Shown one piece after another: positions 39,088 through 49,221 of a stretch of 64,000 nucleotides of DNA. The position numbers and the translations under genes were made by a program. The notes beneath the pieces are model-generated. The model was not told the origin of the DNA. It saw only the letters and a list, made by a program, of their open reading frames with translations, and ran no database searches. Position 1 is the stretch's first letter, and the number at the start of each line of letters is the position of its first letter. This stretch comes from Photobacterium angustum (GTDB taxonomy: Bacteria > Pseudomonadota > Gammaproteobacteria > Enterobacterales > Vibrionaceae), in assembly GCF_002954615.1 (NCBI RefSeq), contig NZ_MSCJ01000002.1, forward strand, positions 62,001 through 126,000, read 5' to 3'.

Positions 39088-40537
39088 CCAACTCATTATT
39101 CCTATCGTACTGTACCTTGCCGCAGTCTTTGCGATGGCACTTTATACCCGACGCTTTCAAAGCAAAGGAAACTTTCTTACCGAGTACCTAGTCGGTGGCC
39201 GTAGCATGGGCGGTTTTGTTCTTGCGATGACCCTTGCAGCCACTTACGCCAGCGCCAGCACCTTTATTGGTGGCCCAGGGGCTGCCTATAAAATGGGCTT
39301 AGGTTGGGTATTACTTGCGATGATCCAGTTACCCGCAGCATGGCTGACCCTTGGTGTACTCGGTAAGAAATTTGCCATCGAAGCGAGACGTCATAACGCA
39401 TTAACCCTTAATGACATCCTTTATGCTCGCTATAAAAACCGTGGTGTCGTCATTTTTGCTTCACTGTCATTACTGATCGCCTTCTTTGGCACCATGGTCG
39501 TACAGTTTGTCGGTGGTGCGCGTCTGCTCCAAACCGTAACAGGCCTATCGTATATGCATGGCTTAATGATCTTTGCGATCACCGTAGGCCTATACACTAC
39601 AATTGGTGGCTTTCGTGCTGTTGTGATGACTGATACCTTACAGGGCTTGATGATGATCATCGGTACCATTGCGTTACTGATTGGGATCGTGCATGCGGGC
39701 GGGAGTATCGGCGCATTAGTCACCAAACTTCACGATATTGATCCGGCGTTAATTACCCCTTACGGTCCAAATCACTTCCTGAGCCAGCCCTTTATGTTGA
39801 GTTTTTGGATTTTGGTCTGTTTTGGTGTTATCGGTCTGCCACATGCTGCGGTACGTTGTATGTCTTATAAAGACAGTAATTCACTGCATAAAGGCATGGT
39901 ACTCAGTACTATCATGGTTGCGCTACTGATGTTTGGGATGCACTTAGCAGGCGCGTTAGGGCGTGCTATCGTGCCTGATATCGCCAGCCCCGATCAGATC
40001 ATGCCAACCCTTATGGTAACCGTATTACCGCCTGTTGTAGCAGGTGTGTTCTTGGCAGGCCCAATGGCGGCCATTATGTCGACTATCGACTCACAACTCA
40101 TTCAAGCTTCAGCAACACTGCTCAAAGATTTATATATCAACTATATCAATCCAAGCATTGCCAATAATGAACACGCTGAAAAGCGCCTGCCTAAATTGTC
40201 ACTATGGGTAACAGGGATTTTCTCAGGTTTAGTGTTTATCGCTGCGATGAATCCGCCCGACATGATCATTTGGCTTAACTTATTAGCCTTTGGTAGCTTA
40301 CAAGCCGTATTTTTATGGCCTCTTGTACTCGGCTTATATTGGAAAAAAGCTTCTGCAACTGGTGCTTTTGCTTCCATGATTGTTGGTTTGAGTAGCTACA
40401 TTATTTTGTCATTTAGTAAGCCCGATATGAATGGCGTTCATGCGATTGTGCCAACACTTTTATTAGGTTTGATCGCCTTTGTCATTGGTAGCTATGCAAA
40501 ACCAACAAAAGTAGAAACACCGCAATTAAGCGACTAA
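39080..40537 (+). CDS. panF: Sodium/pantothenate symporter
   Basis: SSS-family symporter that takes up pantothenate, precursor of coenzyme A. 485 aa with about 13 helices; segments YLVGGRSMGGFVLAMTLAA and GPMAAIMSTIDSQLIQASA are typical. Translationally coupled to yhdT. Confidence 0.95.
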   Translation: MNSQLIIPIVLYLAAVFAMALYTRRFQSKGNFLTEYLVGGRSMGGFVLAMTLAATYASASTFIGGPGAAYKMGLGWVLLAMIQLPAAWLTLGVLGKKFAIEARRHNALTLNDILYARYKNRGVVIFASLSLLIAFFGTMVVQFVGGARLLQTVTGLSYMHGLMIFAITVGLYTTIGGFRAVVMTDTLQGLMMIIGTIALLIGIVHAGGSIGALVTKLHDIDPALITPYGPNHFLSQPFMLSFWILVCFGVIGLPHAAVRCMSYKDSNSLHKGMVLSTIMVALLMFGMHLAGALGRAIVPDIASPDQIMPTLMVTVLPPVVAGVFLAGPMAAIMSTIDSQLIQASATLLKDLYINYINPSIANNEHAEKRLPKLSLWVTGIFSGLVFIAAMNPPDMIIWLNLLAFGSLQAVFLWPLVLGLYWKKASATGAFASMIVGLSSYIILSFSKPDMNGVHAIVPTLLLGLIAFVIGSYAKPTKVETPQLSD

Positions 40538-40572
40538 AATCGGCTATATCACGCTAAATAATCAACTACATT

Positions 40573-40606
40573 AAAGATAGTACCAGTCGGTACTATCTTT
40601 TTTTTA
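40573..40606 (+). terminator. Terminator of yhdT-panF
   Basis: AAAGATAGTACC-AGTC-GGTACTATCTTT (40573-40600), a perfect 12-bp stem with T8. Confidence 0.95.
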
Positions 40607-40700
40607 TCTCTAGAATGGCATCTGATAATGGGGATTGGTGAAATTTCATGCTAGACTTCGCCCCCTATGTTCAAGTAGTCACAAAATAAGCGAATAAACC

Positions 40701-41585
40701 ATGCCTTGGATTCAAATTAAACTGAACGCAACTGCAGAGAGCGCAGAAGCAATTGGCGACATGCTAATGGAAGAGACTGGTGCTCTGTCTGTCACCTTCC
40801 TAGACGCACAAGACACGCCAGTTTTCGAGCCTATGCCAGGTGAAACCCGCCTATGGGGTGATACCGATGTAATTGGTTTGTATGATGCTGAAGCCGACAT
40901 GGATTTCGTGCTGAACATGCTTAAAAACAGCCCATTAATTGCTGATGATTTTGCTTATAAAATCGAGCAGTTAGAGGATAAAGACTGGGAACGTGAGTGG
41001 ATGGACAACTTCCACCCAATGCGTTTCGGTCGTCGCCTATGGATCTGCCCAAGCTGGCGTGAAGCGCCAGAACCAGATGCGGTAAACGTACTATTAGATC
41101 CCGGTCTAGCATTTGGTACAGGTACTCACCCAACGACATCACTTTGTCTTGAGTGGTTAGACAGCCAAGACCTAACGGGTAAAACAGTTATCGATTTTGG
41201 TTGTGGTTCAGGCATCTTAGCTATCGCAGCACTAAAACTTGGCGCTGCAAAAGTTATTGGTATTGATATCGACCCACAAGCTATCTTAGCGTCACGTGAT
41301 AACGCAGAGCGTAACGGTGTATCTGACAATCTAGAACTATACCTACCACAAGACCAGCCTCAAGGTATTCAAGCAGACGTTGTGGTTGCTAACATCCTTG
41401 CAGGTCCACTGCGTGAACTATCACCAGTGATCAAGAGCCTTGTTAAAGACGGTGGCGACTTAGCGATCTCAGGTGTACTAGAAAGCCAAGCGGCTGATGT
41501 GTCAACCTACTACGGTGATGAACTGGCTTTAGACCCAGTAATGGCACGTGAAGAGTGGTGTCGCATCTCGGGCCGTAAGGCATAA
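40701..41585 (+). CDS. prmA: Ribosomal protein L11 methyltransferase
   Basis: Trimethylates lysines and the N-terminus of L11. 294 aa: substrate-binding N-terminal domain, then SAM-binding domain with GTGTHPTT and [14 protein letters not shown] motifs. Conserved position between panF and dusB. Confidence 0.97.
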   Translation: MPWIQIKLNATAESAEAIGDMLMEETGALSVTFLDAQDTPVFEPMPGETRLWGDTDVIGLYDAEADMDFVLNMLKNSPLIADDFAYKIEQLEDKDWEREWMDNFHPMRFGRRLWICPSWREAPEPDAVNVLLDPGLAFGTGTHPTTSLCLEWLDSQDLTGKTVIDFGCGSGILAIAALKLGAAKVIGIDIDPQAILASRDNAERNGVSDNLELYLPQDQPQGIQADVVVANILAGPLRELSPVIKSLVKDGGDLAISGVLESQAADVSTYYGDELALDPVMAREEWCRISGRKA

Positions 41586-41697
41586 TCACACTAAGTTTTG
41601 GGTGCTATTGCTGATTTTTATTTATAAATTTAATCGGTCAATTGATTGAAAATCATACGATTTTGGCAAACAAAATCATCATGCTCAATTATTGGCC

Positions 41698-41726
41698 TTT
41701 TCAGCAGAGCAAAAAATGCGTAAAAT
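41698..41726 (+). promoter_or_regulatory. Promoter of dusB-fis
   Basis: TTTTCA (41698-41703), 17-bp spacing, TAAAAT (41721-41726), then a GC-rich discriminator GCGCGCC. This matches the stringently controlled dusB-fis promoter type and shows that dusB must start downstream of it. Confidence 0.65.
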
Positions 41727-41761
41727 GCGCGCCCTTACTGGCACAGTCAGGTAGAGACATT

Positions 41762-42727
41762 TTGCAAATCGGTCCTTATCAACTTAAAAACCAGCTGATA
41801 GTCGCGCCTATGGCGGGTGTGACCGATCGGCCATTTCGTGAGTTATGCCTTCGCTACGGTGCAGGTATGGCTGTTAGCGAGATGATGTCGTCGAACCCAG
41901 ATCTCTGGAAGACGTCTAAATCGCTCAATCGTATGGTTCACGAAGGTGAATCAGGTATTCGTTCGGTTCAGATAGCAGGGGCTGATCCAAAGTTGATGGC
42001 TGAAGCTGCACAGTTCAGTGTTGAAAACGGTGCGCAAATCATCGATATCAACATGGGATGCCCAGCAAAGAAAGTAAACAAACGATTAGCCGGTTCTGCA
42101 CTACTGCAATATCCCAACCTTATCGAAGACATTCTTCGTACAGTGGTGGATGCGGTAGATGTTCCAGTTACGCTTAAAACCCGTACTGGTTGGGATCTGG
42201 AAAATAGAAACTGTGTCGACATAGCCAAACTCGCCGAACAATGCGGCATACAAGCCCTCGCCCTTCACGGACGTACCAGGGCATGTATGTACAAAGGTGA
42301 AGCGGAATATGACTACATTAGAGCGGTGAAACAAGCCATCTCGATCCCAGTTATCGCTAACGGTGATATCGATAGCCCGGAGAAAGCACGCTTTGTACTC
42401 GATTATACGGGTGCCGATGCTCTAATGATTGGCCGACCTGCACAAGGGAAGCCGTGGATTTTTAGAGAAATCCACCATTACTTAACAACTGGTGAACACC
42501 TCGCTGCCCCATCAATTGATGAGATCAGTGAAATCATGTTGGGACATGTTCAAGAACTCCACCAGTTCTACGGTGAATACCTAGGACTGCGCATTGCACG
42601 TAAACACGTGTCTTGGTACTTGAAGGAACATGCACCAGCCGGTGATTTCCGCCAGACCTTCAACGCACTCGAGGATGCTCAACAGCAACTTGATGCGCTG
42701 CAAGGCTACTTCGAAAACGTTGCATAA
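41762..42727 (+). CDS. dusB: tRNA-dihydrouridine synthase B
   Basis: FMN enzyme that reduces uridines in the tRNA D-loop. Family motifs: [12 protein letters not shown], the catalytic cysteine in [10 protein letters not shown], and ALHGRTR. The TTG at 41762 (product [10 protein letters not shown], 321 aa) matches the family N-terminus and lies after the promoter; the open frame back to 41642 runs across that promoter and is rejected as start. First gene of the dusB-fis operon, 23 bp before fis. Confidence 0.93.
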   Translation: MQIGPYQLKNQLIVAPMAGVTDRPFRELCLRYGAGMAVSEMMSSNPDLWKTSKSLNRMVHEGESGIRSVQIAGADPKLMAEAAQFSVENGAQIIDINMGCPAKKVNKRLAGSALLQYPNLIEDILRTVVDAVDVPVTLKTRTGWDLENRNCVDIAKLAEQCGIQALALHGRTRACMYKGEAEYDYIRAVKQAISIPVIANGDIDSPEKARFVLDYTGADALMIGRPAQGKPWIFREIHHYLTTGEHLAAPSIDEISEIMLGHVQELHQFYGEYLGLRIARKHVSWYLKEHAPAGDFRQTFNALEDAQQQLDALQGYFENVA

Positions 42728-42750
42728 ATACTAGAAGAGCTTACAGAATT

Positions 42751-43047
42751 ATGTTCGAACAAAATCTGACTTCCGAAGCGTTAACAGTAACAACTGTAAC
42801 TTCACAAGACCAAATCACACAGAAACCATTACGTGATTCAGTGAAGGCATCCCTTAAAAACTACCTTGCTCAATTAAATGGTCAGGAAGTCGACGATCTG
42901 TACGAGCTTGTGCTTGCAGAAGTTGAACAACCACTATTAGACACTATCATGCAGTACACTCGCGGTAACCAAACTCGCGCTGCAACCATGATGGGTATCA
43001 ACCGTGGTACGCTACGTAAGAAGCTTAAAAAATACGGCATGAACTAA
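42751..43047 (+). CDS. fis: DNA-binding protein Fis
   Basis: Nucleoid protein that bends DNA and activates rRNA and tRNA promoters in rapid growth. 98 aa with a C-terminal helix-turn-helix ([21 protein letters not shown]). It is co-transcribed with dusB. A likely activator of the tRNA array at the left end of the window. Confidence 0.99.
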   Translation: MFEQNLTSEALTVTTVTSQDQITQKPLRDSVKASLKNYLAQLNGQEVDDLYELVLAEVEQPLLDTIMQYTRGNQTRAATMMGINRGTLRKKLKKYGMN

Positions 43048-43070
43048 TACATTTAGTTTAAGTTGTTGAT

Positions 43071-43107
43071 AAAAAAGCCATCCCTGTATTTCAGGCATGG
43101 CTTTTTT
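43071..43107 (+). terminator. Terminator of dusB-fis
   Basis: A GCCAT-x-CCTG stem pairs with CAGG-x-ATGGC around TATTT (43077-43101), preceded by A6 and followed by T6. Confidence 0.88.
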
Positions 43108-43158
43108 ATTGGTTGCTATTCGGTACTGTCATGCTAAATAAAACACAATAGCCCTATT

Positions 43159-44796
43159 TTAATGCAGTTTAAAACGCTGAATCGTCACCATCAGATCTTC
43201 CGAAATTTGATTGAGCTCTTCACTCGATGACGACATCTGATTGGATTCAGTCGACAATGATATCGAGCTATCATTCAAACTTGCCACATTTTGATTAATA
43301 CTATTAACGGTTAAAGATTGCTGCTCTGTTGCGGCTGAGATCTGTTGATTCATCCCTTGTATCGCATGAACCTCTTCAACAATTAAATTCAGAGCTTCCC
43401 CTGCTGATTCAGAAATCTTTGACGCATTTTGTGCTTTTTCAGCCCCCTGATTCATGACACCAACCGCTTGCTCCGCACCTTGTTGTAATTTTTCAATAAT
43501 AGTTTGAATTTCAATCGTCGACTCTTGTGTGCGCTGTGATAACGTGCGAACTTCATCAGCAACAACTGCAAAGCCTCGCCCAGCATCGCCTGCTCTTGCA
43601 GCTTCTATCGCAGCATTTAACGCTAATAAGTTAGTCTGCTCTGCAATACCACGTATCACTTCCAATACGGTATCGACATTGCGGCTATCTGTTGCAAGTT
43701 GGGTGATCACTTTACTAGCTTCACCAATATCTAATGCGAGCAATTGTGACTCTTCAATATTACGCTGAATAATCACTTTACTGGCTTCTGTTTGTTTCGC
43801 TGCTTTAATACTAAAATCAGTGGCATCAACGGTTCTGCCTGCAATTTCTTCAACCGCAGTAAGCATTTCCCCCATTGACCCTACGAGTTGATCGGTGTCT
43901 TCTTTTTGTTGGTTTAAATTACTATCCATCGATAACACTGACTGTGATAAACAACGCGAAGAGTTAGTCAGTTGTGAGCCTGCATCACTAATATTGTGGA
44001 TAATGGTCTGAATAGAAATAACAAAACGATTAAAATGTTTCGCAAGTGCCGTTAATTCAGGCCCGCCTTCTTCTTTAAGGCGCTGAGTTAAGTCACCTTC
44101 ACCTGTTGATAGATCGCGCATCGCAGCAACAGTTTTTTTAATTGGCAAAGTAATGCTACGAATAAAATACGCCATCAATAATGATAGTATTGCCAAAATA
44201 ACAGCAACGTTCACAAACGATAGCCATTGGCTGGCTTGAATATCTTGGTTTAAGGCTTTGATATTCATTCCCGCGCCAATCATCCAGCCCCAAGGATGAA
44301 AATAATCGGCATAGCTCGTTTTTAAAATCAGTTGATTAGGATCTGACGATGACTTCCACATATAATCAACAAAACCACCGCCTTGCTTACCGACACTGTA
44401 AAGCTCTTCGACAAATCGTCGTCCATTACCGTCTTTTAATGACAGAATGTCAGTCCCCATCATTTCGTCAAAACGGGTCGCTATTTGATAGCCTTCTTTA
44501 TTTCCCGCAAAAATATAATTTCCGCCATCAAAACGCATTGCGTTAATTGCGGCCAGTGCCTGTTTTTGCGCTTCTTCTTCGCTCAATGTGCCATTGGAGC
44601 TAAGTGCATGATAGTAATTAACAACTCCTACCGCCCCTTCTACTATCTGCTTAATACCTCTCTCATAATTAGCTCGCATATGTTGATTAGTTGAGGAAAT
44701 ATTTAATACAGCAATAGAAATAAGACCGATGGCAAATAACAGCCATATGATCCAAGCTTTGGTACTAATTGATGCATGTGTTAACGATAGATTCAT
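43159..44796 (-). CDS. Methyl-accepting chemotaxis protein, Cache sensor
   Basis: 545-aa chemoreceptor: TM1 (15-33), periplasmic single Cache domain (about 38-188, ending [15 protein letters not shown], typical of sCache_2), TM2 (191-212), HAMP (213-265), and a long signalling coiled coil with the conserved tip [19 protein letters not shown]. No CheR-binding pentapeptide at the C-terminus. Ligand unknown; sCache_2 receptors often sense small organic acids. Transcribed alone. Confidence 0.93.
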   Translation of the reverse strand: MNLSLTHASISTKAWIIWLLFAIGLISIAVLNISSTNQHMRANYERGIKQIVEGAVGVVNYYHALSSNGTLSEEEAQKQALAAINAMRFDGGNYIFAGNKEGYQIATRFDEMMGTDILSLKDGNGRRFVEELYSVGKQGGGFVDYMWKSSSDPNQLILKTSYADYFHPWGWMIGAGMNIKALNQDIQASQWLSFVNVAVILAILSLLMAYFIRSITLPIKKTVAAMRDLSTGEGDLTQRLKEEGGPELTALAKHFNRFVISIQTIIHNISDAGSQLTNSSRCLSQSVLSMDSNLNQQKEDTDQLVGSMGEMLTAVEEIAGRTVDATDFSIKAAKQTEASKVIIQRNIEESQLLALDIGEASKVITQLATDSRNVDTVLEVIRGIAEQTNLLALNAAIEAARAGDAGRGFAVVADEVRTLSQRTQESTIEIQTIIEKLQQGAEQAVGVMNQGAEKAQNASKISESAGEALNLIVEEVHAIQGMNQQISAATEQQSLTVNSINQNVASLNDSSISLSTESNQMSSSSEELNQISEDLMVTIQRFKLH

Positions 44797-45048
44797 AGAA
44801 CCTCCCTATCCTACTTATTACGTTTAGTCATGAAATAGTTTCGCTATAACGACAAGATCAATTAGGCTCTAAGTATCTAAAGCAACACGTTAGGCGTGAT
44901 TAACCAGAACTCAACCTTGCTAAATACTGTTACTATAATGCTTTCTCTCCAGATAATTTTTATAAATCCAACATATGCGTTACATATCATATAAAGACGC
45001 AATTGATAAAACGATTGATCTCTAAAAGTGAGCGGCAATAACAGATAC
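44797..45048. other. mcp upstream region
   Basis: About 250 bp, AT-rich, no gene. It includes GATAAAACGATTGATC (45005-45020), which differs at two positions from the 16-bp MalI operator core seen at 47984. Confidence 0.35.
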
Positions 45049-45074
45049 AAAAAAGCTCCGCCGATGCGAAGCTT
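45049..45074 (-). terminator. Terminator of malY
   Basis: On the minus strand AAGCTTCGC-ATCG-GCGGAGCTT followed by T4-6, with one G-U pair. Confidence 0.88.
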
Positions 45075-45100
45075 TTCTTAGTTAGAAAACAAGAAATATT

Positions 45101-46279
45101 CTATTGATGTTTTAGATCATGCAATGCACTCACCAATGCCTTGAGACCTATTTCTACTTTGCTACGAGAACAACCGACATTTAAACGAACATAACCTTGC
45201 CCTTCTTGTCCATAGGTATCACCGCGCATAATGGCGACTTTGTAATGACCAATTAAACGTTGTTGTAGGGCGTTCATATCCACGCTCAATGGCGTTAAAT
45301 CAATCCACGCTAAATATGTCCCCTCCGGCACTTGATAATTCAACTCTGGAAAGGCCTGATTTAACTGCTCAGCGACATAACGGAGGTTAGCTTGAAGGTA
45401 GTCTTTTAAACTATCGAGCCATATTTCACCTTGGTTATAAGCGGCAATATGTCCTATTACGCCTAAAATCGACGGTGACGATAAGCCATGTGCCGCTTTT
45501 AACTGAGTAAGGTACCGTTCACGCACAGTTTGATCTGCAATAAACGCATATGCACCCGTTAATGCAGGAATATTAAATGACTTTGATCCTGAAGAAACCA
45601 ACGCCCAATTATCATCTAATGCCACTTCAGGCCAAGGAATATAATCATTAAATGCCATATCCATATGGATATCATCGGAGATCACTTTCACCTGATATTG
45701 CAAACAGATCTGTGCCATACGGCTTAGCTCATCACGTGTCCATACTCGTCCGGTTGGATTTTGTGGGCTACATAGTAACAACACTTTACACTCTGGTTTT
45801 GCCGCTTGTGCTTCAAATTGTGCCCAATCAATCTCATAACTGCCACCAGCCGTTTTTAACAACGGGCTTGTTAGCATGAGACGATCATTAGCCGCTAACA
45901 TATTACCAAACGCATCATAGGCTGGAGTATGAATGAGGACTCCTTCCCCCTGCTTTGTCCACTGCATCACTAATTGCGAAATGATGTAAATCACCGATGG
46001 ACCATACACAATATGCTCGGGATTGATTGGACTATGATAGCGGCGTGAAAACCATCCTGTGATCGCAGATTTAAAATCATCATGATTCCATCGACTATAG
46101 CCAAATACACCGTGTGCTAATCGCTCAGATAACGCTTTCTCAATACATGGCGCAACGGCGAAATCCATATCAGAAATAGTAAACGGCAATAAATCCGCTT
46201 CGCCAAACCGATCTTCAACATAATCCCACTGGGTACAATAGGTACCATAACGGTTAACTGGGGTAGAGAAATCAAACAT
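45101..46279 (-). CDS. malY: MalY-type PLP aminotransferase / cystathionine beta-lyase
   Basis: Fold-type I PLP enzyme with C-S lyase activity; in E. coli MalY also represses the maltose activator MalT by protein contact. 392 aa from ATG 46279, which follows AGAGG; the PLP lysine lies in SSGSKSFNIPAL, and SPQNPTGR is typical. Last gene of malX-malY, separated from malX by a terminator-like hairpin. Confidence 0.92.
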   Translation of the reverse strand: MFDFSTPVNRYGTYCTQWDYVEDRFGEADLLPFTISDMDFAVAPCIEKALSERLAHGVFGYSRWNHDDFKSAITGWFSRRYHSPINPEHIVYGPSVIYIISQLVMQWTKQGEGVLIHTPAYDAFGNMLAANDRLMLTSPLLKTAGGSYEIDWAQFEAQAAKPECKVLLLCSPQNPTGRVWTRDELSRMAQICLQYQVKVISDDIHMDMAFNDYIPWPEVALDDNWALVSSGSKSFNIPALTGAYAFIADQTVRERYLTQLKAAHGLSSPSILGVIGHIAAYNQGEIWLDSLKDYLQANLRYVAEQLNQAFPELNYQVPEGTYLAWIDLTPLSVDMNALQQRLIGHYKVAIMRGDTYGQEGQGYVRLNVGCSRSKVEIGLKALVSALHDLKHQ

Positions 46280-46317
46280 ATCAACCTCTTGCAACAAGCA
46301 AAAACAGTTATCCAAAA

Positions 46318-46343
46318 CAAAAAAGCGGAGCACTAGGCTCCGC
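46318..46343 (-). terminator. Terminator-like hairpin between malX and malY
   Basis: On the minus strand GCGGAGC-CTAGT-GCTCCGC then T6. It would reduce malY expression relative to malX, unless malY has its own promoter. Confidence 0.82.
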
Positions 46344-46350
46344 AATCATA

Positions 46351-46605
46351 TTATGCCGTCGTTGGCATTAAGCCCTGCATTTCATTTTTGACCATATGCA
46401 CCTGAGGCCCAATCACGACTTGTAAGTTATAATCGTCAAGCTTAACGACCCCCAACGCACCGTTAGCTTTGAGTACGGCGTCATTCACTAAACTCATATC
46501 ATTAACCGATAAACGTAAACGAGTAATACAGTTATCCAGTGACGTAATGTTTGCAGCACCACCCAGTGCTTCTAGAATAATATCTCCTTTGTAACCGTCG
46601 TTTTC
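46351..46605 (-). pseudogene. malX: MalX IIB domain, out of frame with IIC
   Basis: In the -1 frame relative to the IIC gene, minus-strand translation gives GYKGDIILEALGGAANI, then SLDNCITRLRLSVNDM with the phospho-accepting Cys of a PTS EIIB domain, and ends QVHMVKNEMQGLMPTTA before a TAA at 46351-46353. In E. coli MalX the same sequence continues directly from the IIC domain. No start codon with good spacing opens this frame, although AAGGAG lies next to an ATT codon near 46578. One missing A in the run at 46601-46604 would restore a single 525-codon gene. Confidence 0.8.
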
Positions 46606-47933
46606 TCACCCGTTTCCGCAAAGGCTAACTCATCTTTTACATCAGCCACTTCACGACCAGGGGTTTTTAAATTAAAGCGAGTGATCACAAAGCGGAATAC
46701 GCTGTAATACATCACAAACCATACAGCAGCAACAAGAGGTACTAAGTACCATTTCGTTGCCGTACCTTGAAGTACACCGAAAATCAAAAAGTCGATAATA
46801 TTGCCATCAGTATTACCAATCGTTACGCCTAATAGGTGCATCGCCATAAAACCAACACCCGTTAAAATAGCATGAACAAAGTACAGTGCTGGTGCTACGA
46901 ACAGGAATAAGAACTCTAATGGCTCTGTGATACCACCAATCACACACGCAACCACACCTGATAACAATAACGCTTTTACCTTGCTGCGATTTTCAACGCG
47001 AGCACAGTGGTACATCGCAAGAGCAGCGCCAGGTAATCCACCAAGGAAAGCAGGCATTTTACCTTGCGACAAGAATGATGTTGCCGAGTTAGAGAAGCCG
47101 TTAGTTGTTGAGCAAGAAAGCTCTGCATAGAAAATATTTAATGCGCCACTTACCGTGTTACCACACACATCCATCGTGCCACCAGCTTCCGTAAAACGCA
47201 CCAATGCAACAAGAATGTGGTGTAAGCCAAATGGCAATAACAAACGCTCACCGGTACCGAAAAGGAATGGACCAAATGGGCCTGAGTGAGAGATTAAGCT
47301 ACCAATACCATTAATACCCATAGCAAAGTAAGGCCATACTAGCGGTACTAATAGGCCAACCACACCTAGCGTTAAGGTTGAGATGATCGGAACAAAACGC
47401 GCGCCACCAAAGAAAGCTAATGCATCAGGCATTTTGTAGGTATAGAAACGTGCATGCAGTTTCGCCACAATAATACCGACGATCACCGCGCCTAAAATGC
47501 CGGTATCAATCGACTCTATGCCCAAAACCGACTTCACACCGTAGGCTTTTTCTTCGGTCGCATTGCCTAATACGCCAGCCACTGTTAGGTAAAAATTAAT
47601 CGATAAGTTAAGTGCTGCGTAACCAACAAAACCTGCAAATGCGGCAACGCCTTTTTCTTCACGAGCAAGGCCGAGTGGAATGGCTACGGCAAACATGATA
47701 GGTAAATAGATAAATGCGACCAAACCAACTTTGGTCATCCACATGAACAGCAATTGCAGTACGGTATTATCAAGAAAAGGCATACTTTCTTTTACTGCAG
47801 CACTTGATAACGAGCTACCAATACCCAGTAAAATACCGGAAAACGCTAAAAGTGCCACTGGCAACATAAACGTTTTACCTAAGCTTTGGAAAAACTCCCA
47901 TAGCGTTGTTTTATTTGCAGATTTAGACATCAT
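46572..47933 (-). CDS. malX: PTS maltose/glucose-type transporter, IIC part (frameshifted malX)
   Basis: Ten or so hydrophobic helices with PTS EIIC motifs (GLHHILVALVRFTEAGG, GGITEPLEFLFLFVAP). The frame stops at 46572, just after ETGEKTTVTKEILF, where full MalX would continue into a linker and IIB domain. ATG 47933 follows AGGTGA; a GTG at 47939 is also possible. The IIB domain lies directly downstream in another frame, so this is either a natural split/inactive gene or a homopolymer sequencing error. Controlled by MalI, judging by the operator just upstream. Confidence 0.88.
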   Translation of the reverse strand: MMSKSANKTTLWEFFQSLGKTFMLPVALLAFSGILLGIGSSLSSAAVKESMPFLDNTVLQLLFMWMTKVGLVAFIYLPIMFAVAIPLGLAREEKGVAAFAGFVGYAALNLSINFYLTVAGVLGNATEEKAYGVKSVLGIESIDTGILGAVIVGIIVAKLHARFYTYKMPDALAFFGGARFVPIISTLTLGVVGLLVPLVWPYFAMGINGIGSLISHSGPFGPFLFGTGERLLLPFGLHHILVALVRFTEAGGTMDVCGNTVSGALNIFYAELSCSTTNGFSNSATSFLSQGKMPAFLGGLPGAALAMYHCARVENRSKVKALLLSGVVACVIGGITEPLEFLFLFVAPALYFVHAILTGVGFMAMHLLGVTIGNTDGNIIDFLIFGVLQGTATKWYLVPLVAAVWFVMYYSVFRFVITRFNLKTPGREVADVKDELAFAETGEKTTVTKEILF

Positions 47934-47982
47934 TGTCACCTAATCACTGTTTTATCTTCGTCAAAAACAAAGTGATAAAACG

Positions 47983-48000
47983 TTTTATCAACTTTTATCG
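47983..48000. promoter_or_regulatory. MalI operator 1
   Basis: TGATAAAACGTTTTATCA is a perfect 18-bp palindrome whose core GATAAAACGTTTTATC equals the MalI operator described in E. coli. It lies 50 bp upstream of malX in the malX-malI divergent region. Confidence 0.85.
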
Positions 48001-48075
48001 GCATCGAGATCACGGAACATATCTCGCGCCATAACACATATTAAAAACTGTGATCCTGTTAATATTCAGATCATA

Positions 48076-48092
48076 GATATAACGTTTTATAT
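48076..48092. promoter_or_regulatory. MalI operator 2
   Basis: GATATAACGTTTTATAT is a second, imperfect copy (one mismatched pair) about 35 bp upstream of the malI start, as expected for autoregulation. Confidence 0.65.
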
Positions 48093-48124
48093 TGATAGAT
48101 AAATACAGGGTAATTAACTATCTA

Positions 48125-49150
48125 ATGGCTAAATCAAGCAAAGTAAAGATCACCGATGTTGCCGACTATGCCGGCGTCTCCGTTTCCACTGTTTCTTTGG
48201 TACTTGGCAATAAAGGCCGTATATCAAAAGCGACAATTGATAAGGTCAATCAAGCAGTTGAAGCCTTAGGCTATGTTCGCAATAACGCCGCAGCGAATTT
48301 ACGATCCAATCACTCAAATTTGATCGGCTGGATCTTAGCGGATATTACAGATCCCTTTTATACCGAAGTCACGGCAGGGTTAAGCGACGAGCTTGAACAA
48401 CATGACCATATGTTATTTCTTGCCCAGTCCAACCATCAAGCAGACAAATTAATCCAATGTGTCCAATCGATGATCCAACAAGGTGTCGCAGGTATTGCGT
48501 TTAGCCCGGTAAGAGAAGCAACCAATCAAGTACTCGAAATGGCAAAAAAAGCCAATATTCCTGCGGTTTGCTTGGCCCGCTCCGCCGTGAATAATGAGGT
48601 CGATTATATTGGACCTGATAATCATCAAGCCGCAATCCTTGCAACTCAGCACTTAATCCAACAAGGTCATCGTCATATTGCGTATATTGGTGGAAGCAGT
48701 GACTCACTCACCCGTGCAGAGCGTATTGGCGGCTACGGCACGACATTAATGCAATATGGTTTACCGTTTAAAAATGAATGGATAATTGAAGCTCAGAATA
48801 ACCAGTGCCAAGCCGCGGATCATGTTCAACAACTGCTAACTCAGCATCCTAAAATTACCGCGCTATTATGCCACCGACCCGCCATTGCATTAGGGGCGAT
48901 GTATGGTATTCAACGGGTAGGGAAAAGTGTCGGAAAAGATAACTATATTGGTCAACAAATCGGCTTAATTGGGTTTGATGATACCCCTGAAGCGGCTTTA
49001 ACTCAGCCAAGCCTAACTATGATCAGCTCTCCTACCCGACAAATGGGTCAACTTGCAGGACAACGCTTACTCGCAAAAATGAAAGCTCATAATGAAACGG
49101 CACAACAGTTTATTTTACCACCACAATTAATTGAGCGAGGTTCAGCATAG
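48125..49150 (+). CDS. malI: LacI-family repressor MalI
   Basis: Repressor of malXY. 341 aa from ATG 48125: LacI helix-turn-helix at the N-terminus (ITDVADYAGVSVSTVSLVLG) and a periplasmic-binding-protein-like effector domain (LIGWILADITDPFY, AYIGGSSDSLTRAERIGGY). Divergent from malX with two operators between. The frame is open to 48092 but that segment overlaps operator 2. Confidence 0.93.
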   Translation: MAKSSKVKITDVADYAGVSVSTVSLVLGNKGRISKATIDKVNQAVEALGYVRNNAAANLRSNHSNLIGWILADITDPFYTEVTAGLSDELEQHDHMLFLAQSNHQADKLIQCVQSMIQQGVAGIAFSPVREATNQVLEMAKKANIPAVCLARSAVNNEVDYIGPDNHQAAILATQHLIQQGHRHIAYIGGSSDSLTRAERIGGYGTTLMQYGLPFKNEWIIEAQNNQCQAADHVQQLLTQHPKITALLCHRPAIALGAMYGIQRVGKSVGKDNYIGQQIGLIGFDDTPEAALTQPSLTMISSPTRQMGQLAGQRLLAKMKAHNETAQQFILPPQLIERGSA

Positions 49151-49170
49151 AGATACCAAACAGCGACAAA

Positions 49171-49200
49171 CAAAAAAGCTCCACCGAAGTGAAGCTTTTA
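49171..49200. terminator. Terminator between malI and ppnP
   Basis: On the minus strand AAGCTTCAC-TTCG-GTGGAGCTT then T6: a stable stem with a TTCG tetraloop. On the plus strand one pair is a mismatch, so it fits ppnP best but may serve both. Confidence 0.85.
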
Positions 49201-49221
49201 GATAATCACGATAACTTAAAA

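Noticed and set aside
46595..46610. Programmed -1 frameshift in malX
   Set aside because: No X-XXY-YYZ slippery heptamer in the reading frame and no clear downstream stimulator; a single-base deletion or sequencing error is simpler.
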